Shown here one piece after another: positions 32,167-41,800 of a stretch of 64,000 nt of DNA. Positions within the stretch are counted from its first letter, which is position 1; each line of letters opens with the position of its first letter. The notes beneath the pieces were generated by a model that was given only the letters and a program-made list of their open reading frames with translations, searched no databases and was not told where the DNA came from. The translations under genes and the position numbers were made by a program. Location of the stretch: contig NC_063017.1 in assembly GCF_020509005.1 (NCBI RefSeq), forward strand, positions 2,046,001-2,110,000. Direction: 5' to 3'. The DNA comes from Fulvia fulva (Eukaryota > Ascomycota > Dothideomycetes > Mycosphaerellales > Mycosphaerellaceae).

Positions 32167-32543
32167 ATGGCCGTCCCACGCTCCCGAGTACTGGACCTTC
32201 TCAGAACACAGTGCCGGATATTCAACACTACTTTCAACCCAACGAATGCGAAACTCGGAAACAAAGTCCTGCGCCAACGATTACGAGGCCCTTCGATCGC
32301 CGCATACTACCCTCGCCGAGTCGCGACATTCGTGGACTTGAAGAGATTATATCCAGGAAGGGAGCTGTACGATGACTTCGAGGAGGACCGGTTAGAGCAC
32401 ATTCAGATCGCGAAGAGCAGAGGAAAGGGTGCGCCGAAGAAGAAGAAGACGGCTGAACGTGAGTATTGTGGTGGTTGAAGAGGGTCGGGGCGAGTGCTAA
32501 TGTGAGGATAGAATCGACCAAGAACAAAAAGAAGAAGAGGTAG
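32167..32543 (+). CDS. RSM27: Mitochondrial small-subunit ribosomal protein mS33 (Rsm27)
   Basis: Component of the 37S mitoribosomal subunit. Exons 32167-32458 and 32512-32543, 107 aa. The 53-nt intron (GTGAGT, GCTAAT, GATAG) replaces an early stop with the tail QSTKNKKKKR. The core matches the family: RIFNTTFNPTNAKLGNKVLR, LRGPSIAAYYPRR, LKRLYPGRELYDD, then the conserved RGKGAPKKKK. Basic throughout. The short second exon (32 nt including the stop) is easily missed by gene finders. Confidence 0.93.
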
Positions 32544-32914
32544 TGATGGAGAGAATGTGGGCATGGACAAATGTACAGTGTTATGGGCATGAGCGTGGCG
32601 TTCGGGGATGATCAGCACTTATACAGAGGCATCAGGGGTCGACACGAAGACTTATACCTGTAAACACTCCCAGTGGAGTTCTACAATGGGGCTTAAATGG
32701 AAAAGACGTAAGAGCGAAGGCGCTGCGGCTGATGCATCCTGCTTGCTGGAGACTCTCAGGGGCCAATGATCTCGAAGTGCTGACCCTACAAGTTATTCAA
32801 GAACAGGCAGGAGCGCCTTTTCCGACTATGTGCAGTCCTCAAGGTAGTCTTAGCACCTCCGTGCTCGATCTTAGCATGCTCAAGCCAAATTCTGGACGCG
32901 TATCGACGCCCTGG
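32544..32914. other. Intergenic, 371 bp
   Basis: Convergent 3' region between mS33 and the first 2EXR-like pseudogene. No feature recognised. Confidence 0.4.
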
Positions 32915-33604
32915 TCAAGCACGTTCTGACCCAAGCGCATTCACGATCATCTGGACCGCTTGCACTTTCAAGCACACCAAGCCACCCTTCCTAACCTCGA
33001 CTCCTCTCCGCACGAGCTTCGCCACCGTGAATACAGCTTTTCAGCTCTCGCCTCTGACGAGGACCATCTTCCGCCCAGTCTGACTCCCGCCCCACCAGTG
33101 AGGCTCTTTGATGTTTTTACCCTCCTCGACCCCAAAACCGTGCAGGAAACATCGTAGCACAACTACCACGATGCCTCCCGAATCAGTTCCGAAGGTGAAC
33201 CTTTTCGACACTGAGATTCGGTCTTGACCGAAGACTTCTAGCCACTCGCGAGCGATGGGGGTGTTATCGTAACCACACCAGGGAAAGTAGAGGGGCCAGG
33301 CAGAGTGGAAGTGGGTAAAAAACCCACTCGTACTTGACGATTGATTTGTGCGAGGACGCTACTTCTGGATTTCCGATGAGGACCTGAGGAGTTGCATTCG
33401 GTGGCTGCAATGAAGAGGTGGTAGATGCGGTCTCGAAGCTTGGTTGGGAGGTCGAGGAAAATGGTGTGAGACTCAGGTGGAGGTGAAGATACAGGTGGTA
33501 GGGCTATGATCGTCAGTGGGCTGAGCTGCCACGCCAGGTTCGATGCAGTCCGCACCTTGACTAGTCAAATGGTCTGCGGTGCTTCGATCTGCGCTAGCCG
33601 CCAT
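32915..33604 (-). pseudogene. 2EXR-like paralogue 1, decayed
   Basis: ATG at 33604 (MAASADRSTADHLTSQ), then an intron 33504-33555 (GTGCGG, CCACTGAC, ATAG), then ALPPVSSPPPESHTIFLDLP and TKLRDRIYHLF. The intron sits at the same place and phase (G|CC) as in the intact copy at 34029-34676. After QVRVGFLP the frame is lost near 33311, consistent with a one-base deletion. The family sequence continues in the next frame (LYFPWCGYDNTP, WLEVFGQDRISVSKRFTFG), meets TGA at 33041-33043, and ends AVQMIVNALGSERA at 32915. The ELR of the core motif is KLR here. Two lesions plus the motif loss argue for a pseudogene. Confidence 0.78.
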
Positions 33605-34028
33605 GTTGGTCGAGGCAGCGAAATCGCGCCTAGTTCACGGTCATCAAGCATGAAGACTTGGTTCAGCTCACACAACGATTAACAGAGGACGACACCTAGT
33701 GCAGGCGAGAGCAAAAGCCACAAGGAGCTCACTTTGAAGCTATCATGTGGCGCCAAAAAGCATGGAGCATGAACCTTATTCAGATTGGAGCCAGGCATGT
33801 GCACGAGGATTGCGTGTACGAAGGCATGCAAAGGCGTCCGAGCGGAGAAAGGTACTTGCCAGAGGACCATGCAATCATCACAAGTGGCGATGATCGTATG
33901 CCATATCGGTGAGCTCCGACGTTCACTACCTTGCGCAGCCACTTCCCCATGTTGCACATCGTGCTATTGCGCCACTATTCCCAGCAAAGGATGTCGACAT
34001 TGAGCACCGCGGAAACGCGCCATATCTC
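33605..34028. other. Intergenic, 424 bp
   Basis: Separates 2EXR-like paralogues 1 and 2. Short overlapping frames only; nothing recognised. Confidence 0.4.
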
Positions 34029-34676
34029 TTACTTCAGCGCACCAATGATCTTCTCAGCTGTGTTCGCCGACAAGTACACCGAGCCGTCCTCCCTAAGCAT
34101 TATATCTGCACATACGATGGCCCCAACCGTAGCCGTATGCTCAGCACTGCGACTGCTAACCATAGCGTGCGTGCGACCCTGCTCATCCTTGAGCCAGGCG
34201 ACTTGAGTGTGGTCATGTGTGTACGGCCATCCAATCGAGCAGCCACGCAGCGCCACTTTTACCAAGCCGTAGTTCGAGCCGAAAGCGAACCTCTTCGACC
34301 AAGGTACTCGCTCCTGGCCGTAAGAGTGTAGCCAGTTACTCACGATGTCGAGGAGTATGTTGTTGATCCATGGGAAGTACACGCTGCGGGTAGCATACTC
34401 GACCGGCAAGAACTCTACACGGGCTTGATGATTTACTTCTGACAACCCGGTGGCGTCCTTGCTGTCGATAGGTCCGGTCCACTTGCCCTCGTCATACTGG
34501 GCCACCATGTGATAGATACGATTACGTAGCTCGGCCGGGAGACCAAAGAGGGAGGTGCGGCTGGTGGGTCGAGTTGTGTTGGCTACCGAGTGGTCAGTAA
34601 GCTGCAATGCTTGTAACTTATGCTATGACTGACCTCTCGAATGCTTCGTGGTGGCGGGCCTCCTGCACGATGGCAT
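34029..34676 (-). CDS. 2EXR-like paralogue 2, intact, 198 aa
   Basis: Exons 34676-34634 and 34582-34029. The 51-nt intron (GTCAGT, CTTACTGAC, GGTAG) gives MPSCRRPATTKHSR + ANTTRPTSRTSLFGLPAELR, so the protein starts upstream of the first ATG in the second exon. Core: LFGLPAELRNRIYHMVAQYD (2EXR motif), SEVNHQARVEFLPVEYAT (second ExR-like motif), VYFPW, SKRFAFGSNYG, and the tail LREDGSVYLSANTAEKIIGA. It is the only copy of the three without a lesion. No membrane segment. Function unknown; the fold is F-box-like. Confidence 0.75.
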
Positions 34677-34887
34677 CTTTGCGCGGCTTGGTGAAGTGGA
34701 TGGTCAAGTCGAAGTTGGGAGGTCGTATCGCGACAACTTGTGCATGATGTCGAGTGGCGGAAGTGGGAATTCCTGTGTGGAGCACTAACATGACAAGGCA
34801 AGAGCAAGGATCAATGCACGCACGAGCCACAGGCACTTCACATCCCAACGACACTCGATATTCACCTGCAATACTGAATACATATAT

Positions 34888-35496
34888 TCAATGCCGGCTG
34901 CTAACCGATTCACCTCTTTGCTCCAATGCATCCGCAATCATCTTGACCGCCTCCACGGACAAGTACACCGACCCGTCCTCCCTGGTCACGAGCCAGTTTC
35001 GGACGATCCTTGCTACTATGTCAACATCGTTCTCGTTACTGCCACCAACAAACCGCCTGCACTTCACCATCCACGTCATTCAACGCCCTAGAGTGGGCGT
35101 ATCGAAGGAGATCTTGAAAGCCATGTAAATGACCTCGCAGAATGACCAAGAGAAACCGGGACGTGTACCTTACAGGTCCTGTGGTAAAGCACAACCTCCT
35201 CACCAGTGGAACCCTCTCGCTACCAACTCGTTAAGCCATTCTGCTGAGCGGAGACTCCGAAGCACGGACTGGGCAGCCAGAATACTATGCGTGGCGTAAT
35301 AGAACGGCATATACTCTGCTCTGATCTGCCGACTGACTTGTAGAAGCGTTCCTTGAGGTGCATGGTATGGTTTGATCACCCTGAAACCTTCGTTGCAGCT
35401 GGCCAGGTGGTAGATTTGGTTCCTGAGCTCGCCTGGGAGATCTAGAAAGGTGACCTTGCGTGTAGGTGTAGCAGATCGCTTCCCGCGCAACGCCAT
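34888..35496 (-). pseudogene. 2EXR-like paralogue 3, decayed
   Basis: ATG 35496 opens MALRGKRSATPTRKVTFLDL and PGELRNQIYHLASCNEGF. The frame is intact through WLNELVA and then lost near 35218. The matching sequence ERVPLVRRLCF (compare ERVPWSKRFAF in copy 2) lies in another frame. A third frame holds the end, LVTREDGSVYLSVEAVKMIA, to a stop at 34888. A small intron could explain one of the frame changes (GTAAGG donor near 35175), but not all lesions. Unlike copies 1 and 2, it lacks the N-terminal intron. Confidence 0.72.
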
Positions 35497-35871
35497 GATG
35501 CAGTGGTGGTTGTCCGGATGTCTGCGTGGAAGAAGGGGAGCAGAAGGCAGACATCTGGGATTTTTCAATGAACAAAGAAAAGCACGTAGCATGTAGACTA
35601 CCGTGCAATTGTAGGGCCGTAGACTTCCTTCGTCCATTTGTGCTCGGCCTGGTTGCTTCTGGAATAACCAAGAGGACAACTGCAAGTCCAGCCACGCATG
35701 TATCGCTGTTCGCTGCATCCAGAAAGCGCGAAGAGCTGCCGTGCAGCCCAATCGTGTTTGCGTAGGTCTGAAGCTCGTCTTTGTTATTGACTGCCAGCCA
35801 AACATCAGCCACGTCTATAAGAGCGGTCTTCTGTATGTGAGGGACGTACCACTACTCACAACTCTACAGCC
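35497..35871. other. Intergenic divergent promoter, 375 bp
   Basis: Between 2EXR-like paralogue 3 (-) and orphan gene A (+). No other content recognised. Confidence 0.4.
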
Positions 35872-36408
35872 ATGAGTGACAAGAACACCTCAAAACCACA
35901 GAAGAAGGGGATTGCTCGCCCGACTCGAAGGGGCTCGAAGGCACCAAGTACTCCTACCATCAGCAAGAACCCGGCCCTGCGCAAGAGCAGCAGAACTCAA
36001 GCTGCCGATGCGGAGGATGACAATACAGACACCCAACAGCCACAAAAGGCCGAGTCTGGAAACAAGCAATCACGAAAGTCGAAGACGAAATCCATATTGA
36101 ACACAACAGCTGAAGACGCCGAAGACGACGACCAACCAGAAGAGGACGAAGCTGAAGACAAGAGACTACCGACATCCAAATCCAAGCTCAAATCTCTGTC
36201 AAAGAAAGCGACCGACATATCCAAGGACACAGAAGTCGGAGACACTCCACTCTACAATCGTGCTTACGTGGACGCTCACAAAGATACTGAGGACTTCCAT
36301 CACAGGGGCAATGGACGATGGTCGCGTGGACTACCGGGACCGAACGCTAACGTTATGTCAGCCGTGGTGGGACCAGGAGCAGAGGCGTGGAAGGCGGCGA
36401 GGAAGTAG
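35872..36408 (+). CDS. Orphan gene A of a tandem pair, 178 aa
   Basis: Start 35872 (MSDKNTSKPQKKGIARPTRR), intronless. Residues 1-115 are disordered, Lys/Ser/Glu/Asp-rich, with alternating basic and acidic patches like a nuclear protein. The C-terminus holds a compact motif AYVDAHKDTEDFHHRGNGRW then SRGLPGPNANVMSAVVGPGA and EAWKAARK-end. The same motif recurs in the next gene on the same strand. I do not recognise it from any family. The pattern is A-Y-V-D-A-x-K-x2-E-x-F-x5-R-x-W-x-R-G-L-P, then V-V-G-P-x-A-x-A-W-x-A-A. Confidence 0.7.
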   Translation: MSDKNTSKPQKKGIARPTRRGSKAPSTPTISKNPALRKSSRTQAADAEDDNTDTQQPQKAESGNKQSRKSKTKSILNTTAEDAEDDDQPEEDEAEDKRLPTSKSKLKSLSKKATDISKDTEVGDTPLYNRAYVDAHKDTEDFHHRGNGRWSRGLPGPNANVMSAVVGPGAEAWKAARK

Positions 36409-36702
36409 GGCGCAAGAGATGCATCAAGCCATGTGTGTAGGAATGACCTTTGTACAACGTGAATGGAAATGGCGTTGGTGCATGAGATATGCTCCATTCG
36501 AACTTGTCCCTGACGTTACTGAAGTGCCATGAGTTCACTCTGCGGCGCTTGCATGAACTGGCCGTGTCTAGAATCTTCACGTCGACATGGTCTTGTCGGG
36601 AGCTTGTTTGCTGCATGCTACTATCTCGCATCAGCAAACCATTGCAGGACATAAGAGCTTCTTCCTTCCCCCTCAGACTAGAATCCAGGCCATAGCACAA
36701 GT
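36409..36702. other. Spacer between orphan genes A and B, 294 bp
   Basis: Holds the A 3' end and the B promoter. No gene recognised. Confidence 0.4.
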
Positions 36703-37176
36703 ATGCAAAACCAGCCAGTCGACAACTCAGCGACTGGCACGAAAGTCGACCCAAACGCTATGGAGCAAGGCAAGGAATCAGCACCGCTCGCTCACGCCCC
36801 TGCAACCACCGGAACCCAGGTCAACAACAGCCTCCTACTCAACCCCCTAGACAGGCTTGAATTCGGAGGAGCATGCAAACTTCGTCCAGAGTCACAATCG
36901 CTGGACTCTGACTCGAGCAGCAACAGTGATGCCGATATGGACGGTGACGTCGATACCATCGACGAAACCTCCATCCCTGGCGAGCGTTTCGACGATGCGT
37001 ATGTGGATGCACGCAAAGGTCGCGAGAACTTCTACCGGGTGGAGAATAGGAAATGGGTTCGAGGACTTCCGCCAAAGCGACGATGCTATGAGGTTGTGGG
37101 GCCACTTGCGGCAGCATGGCAGGCGGCTTTTGATCGAGAGACGGAGGAGTCGGAGCGTAGACGAAGCGGTGGGTGA
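36703..37176 (+). CDS. Orphan gene B of a tandem pair, 157 aa
   Basis: Start 36703 (MQNQPVDNSATGTKVDPNAM), intronless. The N-terminal half is disordered and ends in an acidic Ser/Asp run (LDSDSSSNSDADMDGDVD). The C-terminal motif AYVDARKGRENFYRVENRKW, VRGLPPKRRCYEVVGPLAAA, WQAAF aligns with gene A over about 50 residues, with the same spacing apart from a small gap. The disordered parts of A and B are unrelated, so only the motif is constrained. It ends in a charged tail (RETEESERRRSGG). Tandem duplication is the simplest origin. Confidence 0.7.
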   Translation: MQNQPVDNSATGTKVDPNAMEQGKESAPLAHAPATTGTQVNNSLLLNPLDRLEFGGACKLRPESQSLDSDSSSNSDADMDGDVDTIDETSIPGERFDDAYVDARKGRENFYRVENRKWVRGLPPKRRCYEVVGPLAAAWQAAFDRETEESERRRSGG

Positions 37177-37347
37177 TTTTTGACGGCGGAATTGCGAAGG
37201 GTGTCTTTGGATTTGCACAAAGAGTTGTGTTAGGTATGTACTTGATTATGTCTGGAAAGAAAAGCCAAACCTGTTGTAGTCTTTGCCACCTACTGTCTTT
37301 GCAGTCCAAGGGAAATTTCCTACTCGAATTAATGCTGAAGCCTTAGC

Positions 37348-37566
37348 CTAGTTCTCATATCCAGCCTGTAGTTCAAAACCAGAGTACTTTGCCCAGGGCG
37401 TCTCTTCTTCCACATCTCCAAATGCGTAGCGGCCGTTTGTGAGTGAGAGAATGCATTTCGAGTCGCGCGAGGTATGCCCCAACTCACGGCAACGAAAGCA
37501 TCCATTTTGGTTGCACAGTCTATCTTTCTCCTCGTCTGTGAGCTTCCATGTGAACTTGTAGCGCAT
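37348..37566 (-). CDS. Small zinc-knuckle-like protein, 72 aa
   Basis: MRYKFTWKLTDEEKDRLC continues NQNGCFRCRELGHTSRDSKC. Cys-x2-Cys-x4-His-x6-Cys resembles the CCHC knuckle of retroelement Gag and of some fungal RNA-binding proteins, but the last spacing is 6 instead of 4. The LTDEEKDRL lead-in is also seen before Gag-type knuckles. It may be a domesticated or degraded retroelement fragment; no polymerase or integrase sequence is nearby. Confidence 0.5.
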   Translation of the reverse strand: MRYKFTWKLTDEEKDRLCNQNGCFRCRELGHTSRDSKCILSLTNGRYAFGDVEEETPWAKYSGFELQAGYEN

Positions 37567-37578
37567 TGGAACGACCCT

Positions 37579-38269
37579 CTAGATCAGGCCCTTCCCTCCT
37601 TGCTGGCGCAGCATCAGAGTCTCATGCTCGCTTCTGTCCTTGATGCATGAGTCGGTGTAGCACTCCCATGGCTCTCCGAGGGTCCATGTGTCGTCAATAA
37701 TGTATTCCACCTTATATTGGCCTGGCACCCTATCACGATCGCGGTAAGGCTGAATGCGGAAGCTTTGCTCAATGATAATTCTGCCAGGTTCATAGTCACG
37801 AAACAGCTTGATCTGTCGCCAAGATGCTCCGGGGTGTGACCACTTGCGCGTCCTCTCCTCACACCGAGCCCCAGTTGTCGCCATGATTTTGGCACCAAAG
37901 ATCCCAATCTTGCTGTTGCCGAAAATGATGCTCGCAATGTCGGAACTAGTGGTACTTGGCGACACCTCGAGGAATGGAAGTGTTACACGACCATTGGCAA
38001 TGCGGCGTGAGATGCGATACCGATGCGCGAAAGCACTCTCTAGCCACAGCAATGGCTCTAGATGAAACGTGCCGACGATGGCGCTGCTGGGATCGCCGCA
38101 CAGAAGCGACATGTCTTGGCGAGCCGCCATACTCCGCTAAGATATTCTCTCTGAGCTCCGTGACGGCCAAGACTCGCTCGACCGCGGGCGTGCTAGAGGT
38201 GGCAGCATCTTCGGTGGTGATCGCACGCATTGGCGCTGCTATGGACTGTGCTGCATGAACTGCCGCCAT
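37579..38269 (-). pseudogene. F-box-like protein, frameshifted
   Basis: ATG 38269 has a strong context (CGCCATGG) and opens MAAVHAAQSIAAPMRAITTE, with AVERVLAVTELRENILAEYG matching the F-box-like TELLExIL start of a fungal family. The frame then goes off. The remaining protein (AARQDMSLLCGDPSSAIV, LEPLLWLESAFAHRYRI, HPGASWRQIKLFRDYEPG) continues in another frame from about 38130 to 37579. HPGASWRQIKL resembles the ASWRxM motif of those proteins. The gap is too short for an intron, so a one-base indel is the likely cause; a sequencing error is possible. Confidence 0.6.
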
Positions 38270-38488
38270 GGCGTTGTCGTCGGTCCCGGTGATGACACTA
38301 TTCAGCGTCGTGTCTGTCGTTACCTTCGTAGTGTCTGCTTGTGGTATGGTGCTCCTCGTTCAGTGAGTAAATTCGTAGGAATTAATTTGAAGGCCGTGGC
38401 CGAGGATCTTCGTGGTGGGGCCCTCTTACATGTGATCGCAAGAGCCAAAAAGTGAGCTCACGGCTGACCTTCTGCCGCTTCATTCTGA

Positions 38489-39749
38489 CTACCCATCCCT
38501 ATCCGTTGCTCTCGAATCATGCCTCAAAAATTCCGCAAAGCCCACCGTATCCTCCCTCACCAAGACCTCGTTCGCAGTAGTCTCCACCTGCTGATGCTCC
38601 GGAACACTCTCCACCCTCATCTTATACACCAAATGCGCCGCACTGAATCTACTGCTAGGCGTAGGCGGCCAGCTAGCAGCGAGAGACCTGTCAGATCCAC
38701 CCAATGTAGGAACGTCTGAGTCACCTGCATTCCAAATAGGCTCAGCAGAAGCAGATGCAACCTCAGGTAACCGCATCTGATGCCTCGGGAGTTGAGGCTC
38801 TTCCATTAGCTTAGGGAAGAGCTTGATGATGAATGCTTTGAGGGCAAGGAGTGAGGCGCAGATGACTCCGACGTTGGCTTCCACTGCTGACCAAGTGATA
38901 GCCCAGATGCCGGACATGACAGGGTCTCCCATTTCCGCCGTGACGATTACAGTTCCTAATCTCACGCAGGACACAGCGCAAACGATGAAGCCCAAGACGA
39001 AGACGAGCATTGTCAGGATCTTCTGCTTTCGTGGTAGATGCAGGCTTCCAATGACTGGGATCGGCAGAATCAACGTCAAAAAGTCCAGTCCAATGTTGAC
39101 ACCCGCCACACTCGCCCAGTACACCTGCGCGTTCCTACAATGGCCAGGGAGCGTGACATTCCAGAGCTTGGCCGTTGGTGTGCAGAGGAAGATCCCGCCA
39201 AAGACAGCCCAACATGTAGCAGGAAGTAGAGCTGCCATGAGAGTCCAGCAGCAAGCTCGAATGATGCAACCGTTGAAGACGCGGAGGTACTGGATCAGGA
39301 TCGAAGCCTTGGTAATGTTGACAGTGGTGGCCCAGACTGTATTGACGACGACGATGAGTTTGACGATGAGTATCGTGTCAACGACGCCAGGTTTTGTGCG
39401 ATACTCGCCGATGCCTGCGAAGATTGCGGCGCCGATCGAGGCGGTTATGACCCAGCAAAAGAGCTTCATAGATCAGCTGCAAGCCCCCAACGCTCTCACG
39501 TTCTTGGGAAGTACTCACCAGAGATATCAAGATCACCCAATCGTCCAATCCAATAATCCTCACAAGTCTCGCTCGCGTATACCATCGCAAAGTCACAATA
39601 ACAGTAGCGAGAACAGAAAGTCCGACTGCAGGACCAAAGGCCGTCCATCCAATATCACCGGCCCCAAAGTGCACCGCAGTAGGAGATACAGGCTGCTCAT
39701 TGAGTGGTATATTGTCATCGTGGTCCTCTCTAAAACCTCTCCTGTACAT
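38489..39749 (-). CDS. PTH11-type fungal rhodopsin-like membrane protein, 401 aa
   Basis: Exons 39749-39519 and 39463-38489. The 55-nt intron (GTGAGT..GAAG) joins DDWVILISL to LFCWVITASIGAAIFAG. About seven hydrophobic segments follow the family order: GPAVGLSVLATVIVTLRWYT, LARLV/IGLDDW loop, ASILIQYLRVFNG, CWTLMAALLPATCWAVFGGI, a CTPTAKLW and PGHCRN loop with conserved Cys, NIGLDFLTLILPIPVI, MLVFVLGFIVCAVSCVRL and WSAVEANVGVICASLLALK. The last is the typical WxxxExxxGVICAxLPxL motif. The cytosolic tail is about 90 residues. There is no CFEM domain. Candidate surface sensor; ligand unknown. The acceptor choice is the least certain point. Confidence 0.82.
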
Positions 39750-40297
39750 CCTGGGCTGTGTTCGTACAGCATAATGTTATCGTTGTCAGCCTGCTCGGTC
39801 CATCTTGAGGGAAGCCAGCACAAAGAGAGGTGTAGTTAAAACATTTTGACGATGATCGCATCGTACCAAACAGCAGCTCTCTCATCAAAGCGATGAGATC
39901 CAAGATGTTGGGTGCAGCCAGAAGTGGGTGGAAGATGGAGGCCATAGTGCGGAGTAGTCCAGTACTGCGAGTTCAGAAGTCCATCACCACATTTTCCAGA
40001 GGCTCGGGTGCAATTAGAGTTCCGTAGTCCCAAAGATAATATGCCTGCACAAAGATGACCAGCCACGCCGCCTTTGTTTGCTAGAGATGTGTGTTACACT
40101 CTCACCTGTCGGAATAGGTGACTGTAGACCTAATGGGGAGAGAGTGAGGGCCAGGTAGTACGCATGGTCCTCCACCATGCAACCTCGCGTAGCCACGGCT
40201 CAGGTCAGATAATCTGGCGACACTGCGCACGTTTTCTGTCATCGCAGTAGCACCCGTGATCGCTTTGCAAAAGGGCACCTGCATGGCCTCGTGGTCA
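39750..40297. other. Intergenic, 548 bp
   Basis: Upstream of the PTH11-like gene and 3' of the small gene at 40298. Nothing convincing. Confidence 0.4.
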
Positions 40298-40633
40298 TCA
40301 TCGAAAGTCTCGGGACGTGGCTGCAATCTTTTGCTTTTCCATACTCTGGAAAAGTGCCATCTTGGTCTGAAGATATGCCTGAATGACCGGATCCTCGTCT
40401 GGCATGTCCTGTGGCCTGATCGATTTAGTCGGCACTGATGTCTTCCATGACTCGATTGCATTGATTTGCTGGTTGCCGAGATAAGGATGTGATTTGGCTG
40501 ATGTGGAGCTCGAGGAGCTGGTTGTTGAGGCAATGCTTGAGGCCTTCCGCCTGGAGCTCTTGTTGTGGTGCTGCATGCTGTTGTCGGTAGTGGTTGTGTT
40601 TGAGCAGCTTCTTTGAGTGCCAGAGGTCGACAT
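40298..40633 (-). CDS. Hypothetical Ser/Thr-rich protein, 111 aa
   Basis: Start 40633 (MSTSGTQRSCSNTTTTDNS). The first half is Ser/Thr/Asn-rich (SSIASTTSSSSSTSAKSHPY). The second half looks ordered and helical (QDMPDEDPVIQAYLQTKMAL, FQSMEKQKIAA). A longer frame on the same strand overlaps but lacks such structure. Unrecognised. Confidence 0.5.
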   Translation of the reverse strand: MSTSGTQRSCSNTTTTDNSMQHHNKSSRRKASSIASTTSSSSSTSAKSHPYLGNQQINAIESWKTSVPTKSIRPQDMPDEDPVIQAYLQTKMALFQSMEKQKIAATSRDFR

Positions 40634-41280
40634 GATAGATATAGAATCTGAGTCCAATGCCAGCAACACAAATATGTTTGAAATTGTGGTGCGGTGCGCG
40701 ATCGTCGGACTTCTCTGTATATCAACCCTACCACTTAATTCGAGGCAGACTGTCTTACCACGCCATCAACCAAAGCCTCGTGTGCTTAGGACGCGCCGCC
40801 TTCTGCGTAAGCTGAGACCAGCCAGGACAACACACGGCTCATGTAGGCTACGATATCGTGATGCAAGTCCATGGATGGGGACGCGGTATTTGCAACATAA
40901 GGCGTGCTCAGAGCCATTGGATATGCTCCTTGGGCTTTTCCCTGATACGGTGAAGCCGACTTGCCATACCGCACAAAGGCAGGCATCGGCCATGACAGCC
41001 AGCCCCGGCCAACATAGAAGTGTCATGACGTGACAAATAGCCCAGATACGAACATGCTGTCCGGTCTCAAATAGAGATTGCGAGTTTTGGGTAGCAGCGC
41101 AGTGCAGGACCTGAGGGCCAGCGGGGGATGTGTGAGTATTCCAAATCGTCAAGAAGCGGAGCGCGACATTTCGCTCCGAGCGCGCACGAGCTGTCTCCGA
41201 ATGGAATAGCACGAGTCGTTCAATGTGGCGCTGCCACGAGGTCTTTAGCCGGTGTGGGCATATACACATAGGCACATGGC
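40634..41280. other. Intergenic, about 650 bp
   Basis: Open frames on the minus strand run through here into the minisatellite, but they show no domain and are probably chance. Confidence 0.4.
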
Positions 41281-41396
41281 GGTCGTGGAAATAGGACACA
41301 TGTCTGGTCGTGGAAATAGGACACATGTCTGATCAAAGAAATAGGACACATGTCTGGTCGTGGAAATAGGACACATGTCTGGTCAAAGAAATGGTG
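41281..41396. repeat. 25-bp minisatellite, about 4.6 copies
   Basis: Unit GGTCGTGGAAATAGGACACA + TGTCT, at 41281, 41306, 41331, 41356 and a partial copy at 41381. Copy 3 and the partial copy carry CAAAGA in place of CGTGGA, so two unit types alternate. Confidence 0.95.
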
Positions 41397-41577
41397 CACT
41401 CAGTATTTGGATTGAAAGAGTCAAAAGTGTCCAACCAGGAAACGACTTCCCAGCGCACAGGCCCCCAAACTCCGCCGTAGGGCATCAACAACATCAACCA
41501 TTCTTTGTTATTTGCGATGAGCAAAGTCAATAGCATGCTCGTCCAGTCGGCCGCCGATGAACACATCTCGTCATCGG

Positions 41578-41605
41578 GATGCATGATGCATGATGCATGA
41601 TGCAT
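41578..41605. repeat. 7-bp repeat GATGCAT, 4 copies
   Basis: Perfect head-to-tail heptamer; each unit contains the palindrome ATGCAT, so it can also fold on itself. Confidence 0.9.
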
Positions 41606-41800
41606 CTCTGCCGTGATCTGTACGTGGTCCCGCTCGTACCAAGATTCGCAGCCAAGCTTTGTCCCGCTGTGTGACAGATGAGCAGCTTTACGCGCGCACA
41701 TGGCAGCCACAGCATCCTTCCCGTATGCATGTATTTGATATGTTATACAACGTCTGTCAGTCAGCAGCTCTTGACATACATACATCGACTCGCGGCTGGA

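Noticed and set aside
34618..34854. 78-codon minus-strand frame ending QEARHHEAFERSVIA
   Set aside because: It overlaps the first exon of 2EXR-like paralogue 2 in another frame; the spliced model explains the region better.
40766..41785. Two 150-186-codon minus-strand frames
   Set aside because: They run through the minisatellite and heptamer repeats, are rich in Cys/His/Trp without pattern, and match no family.
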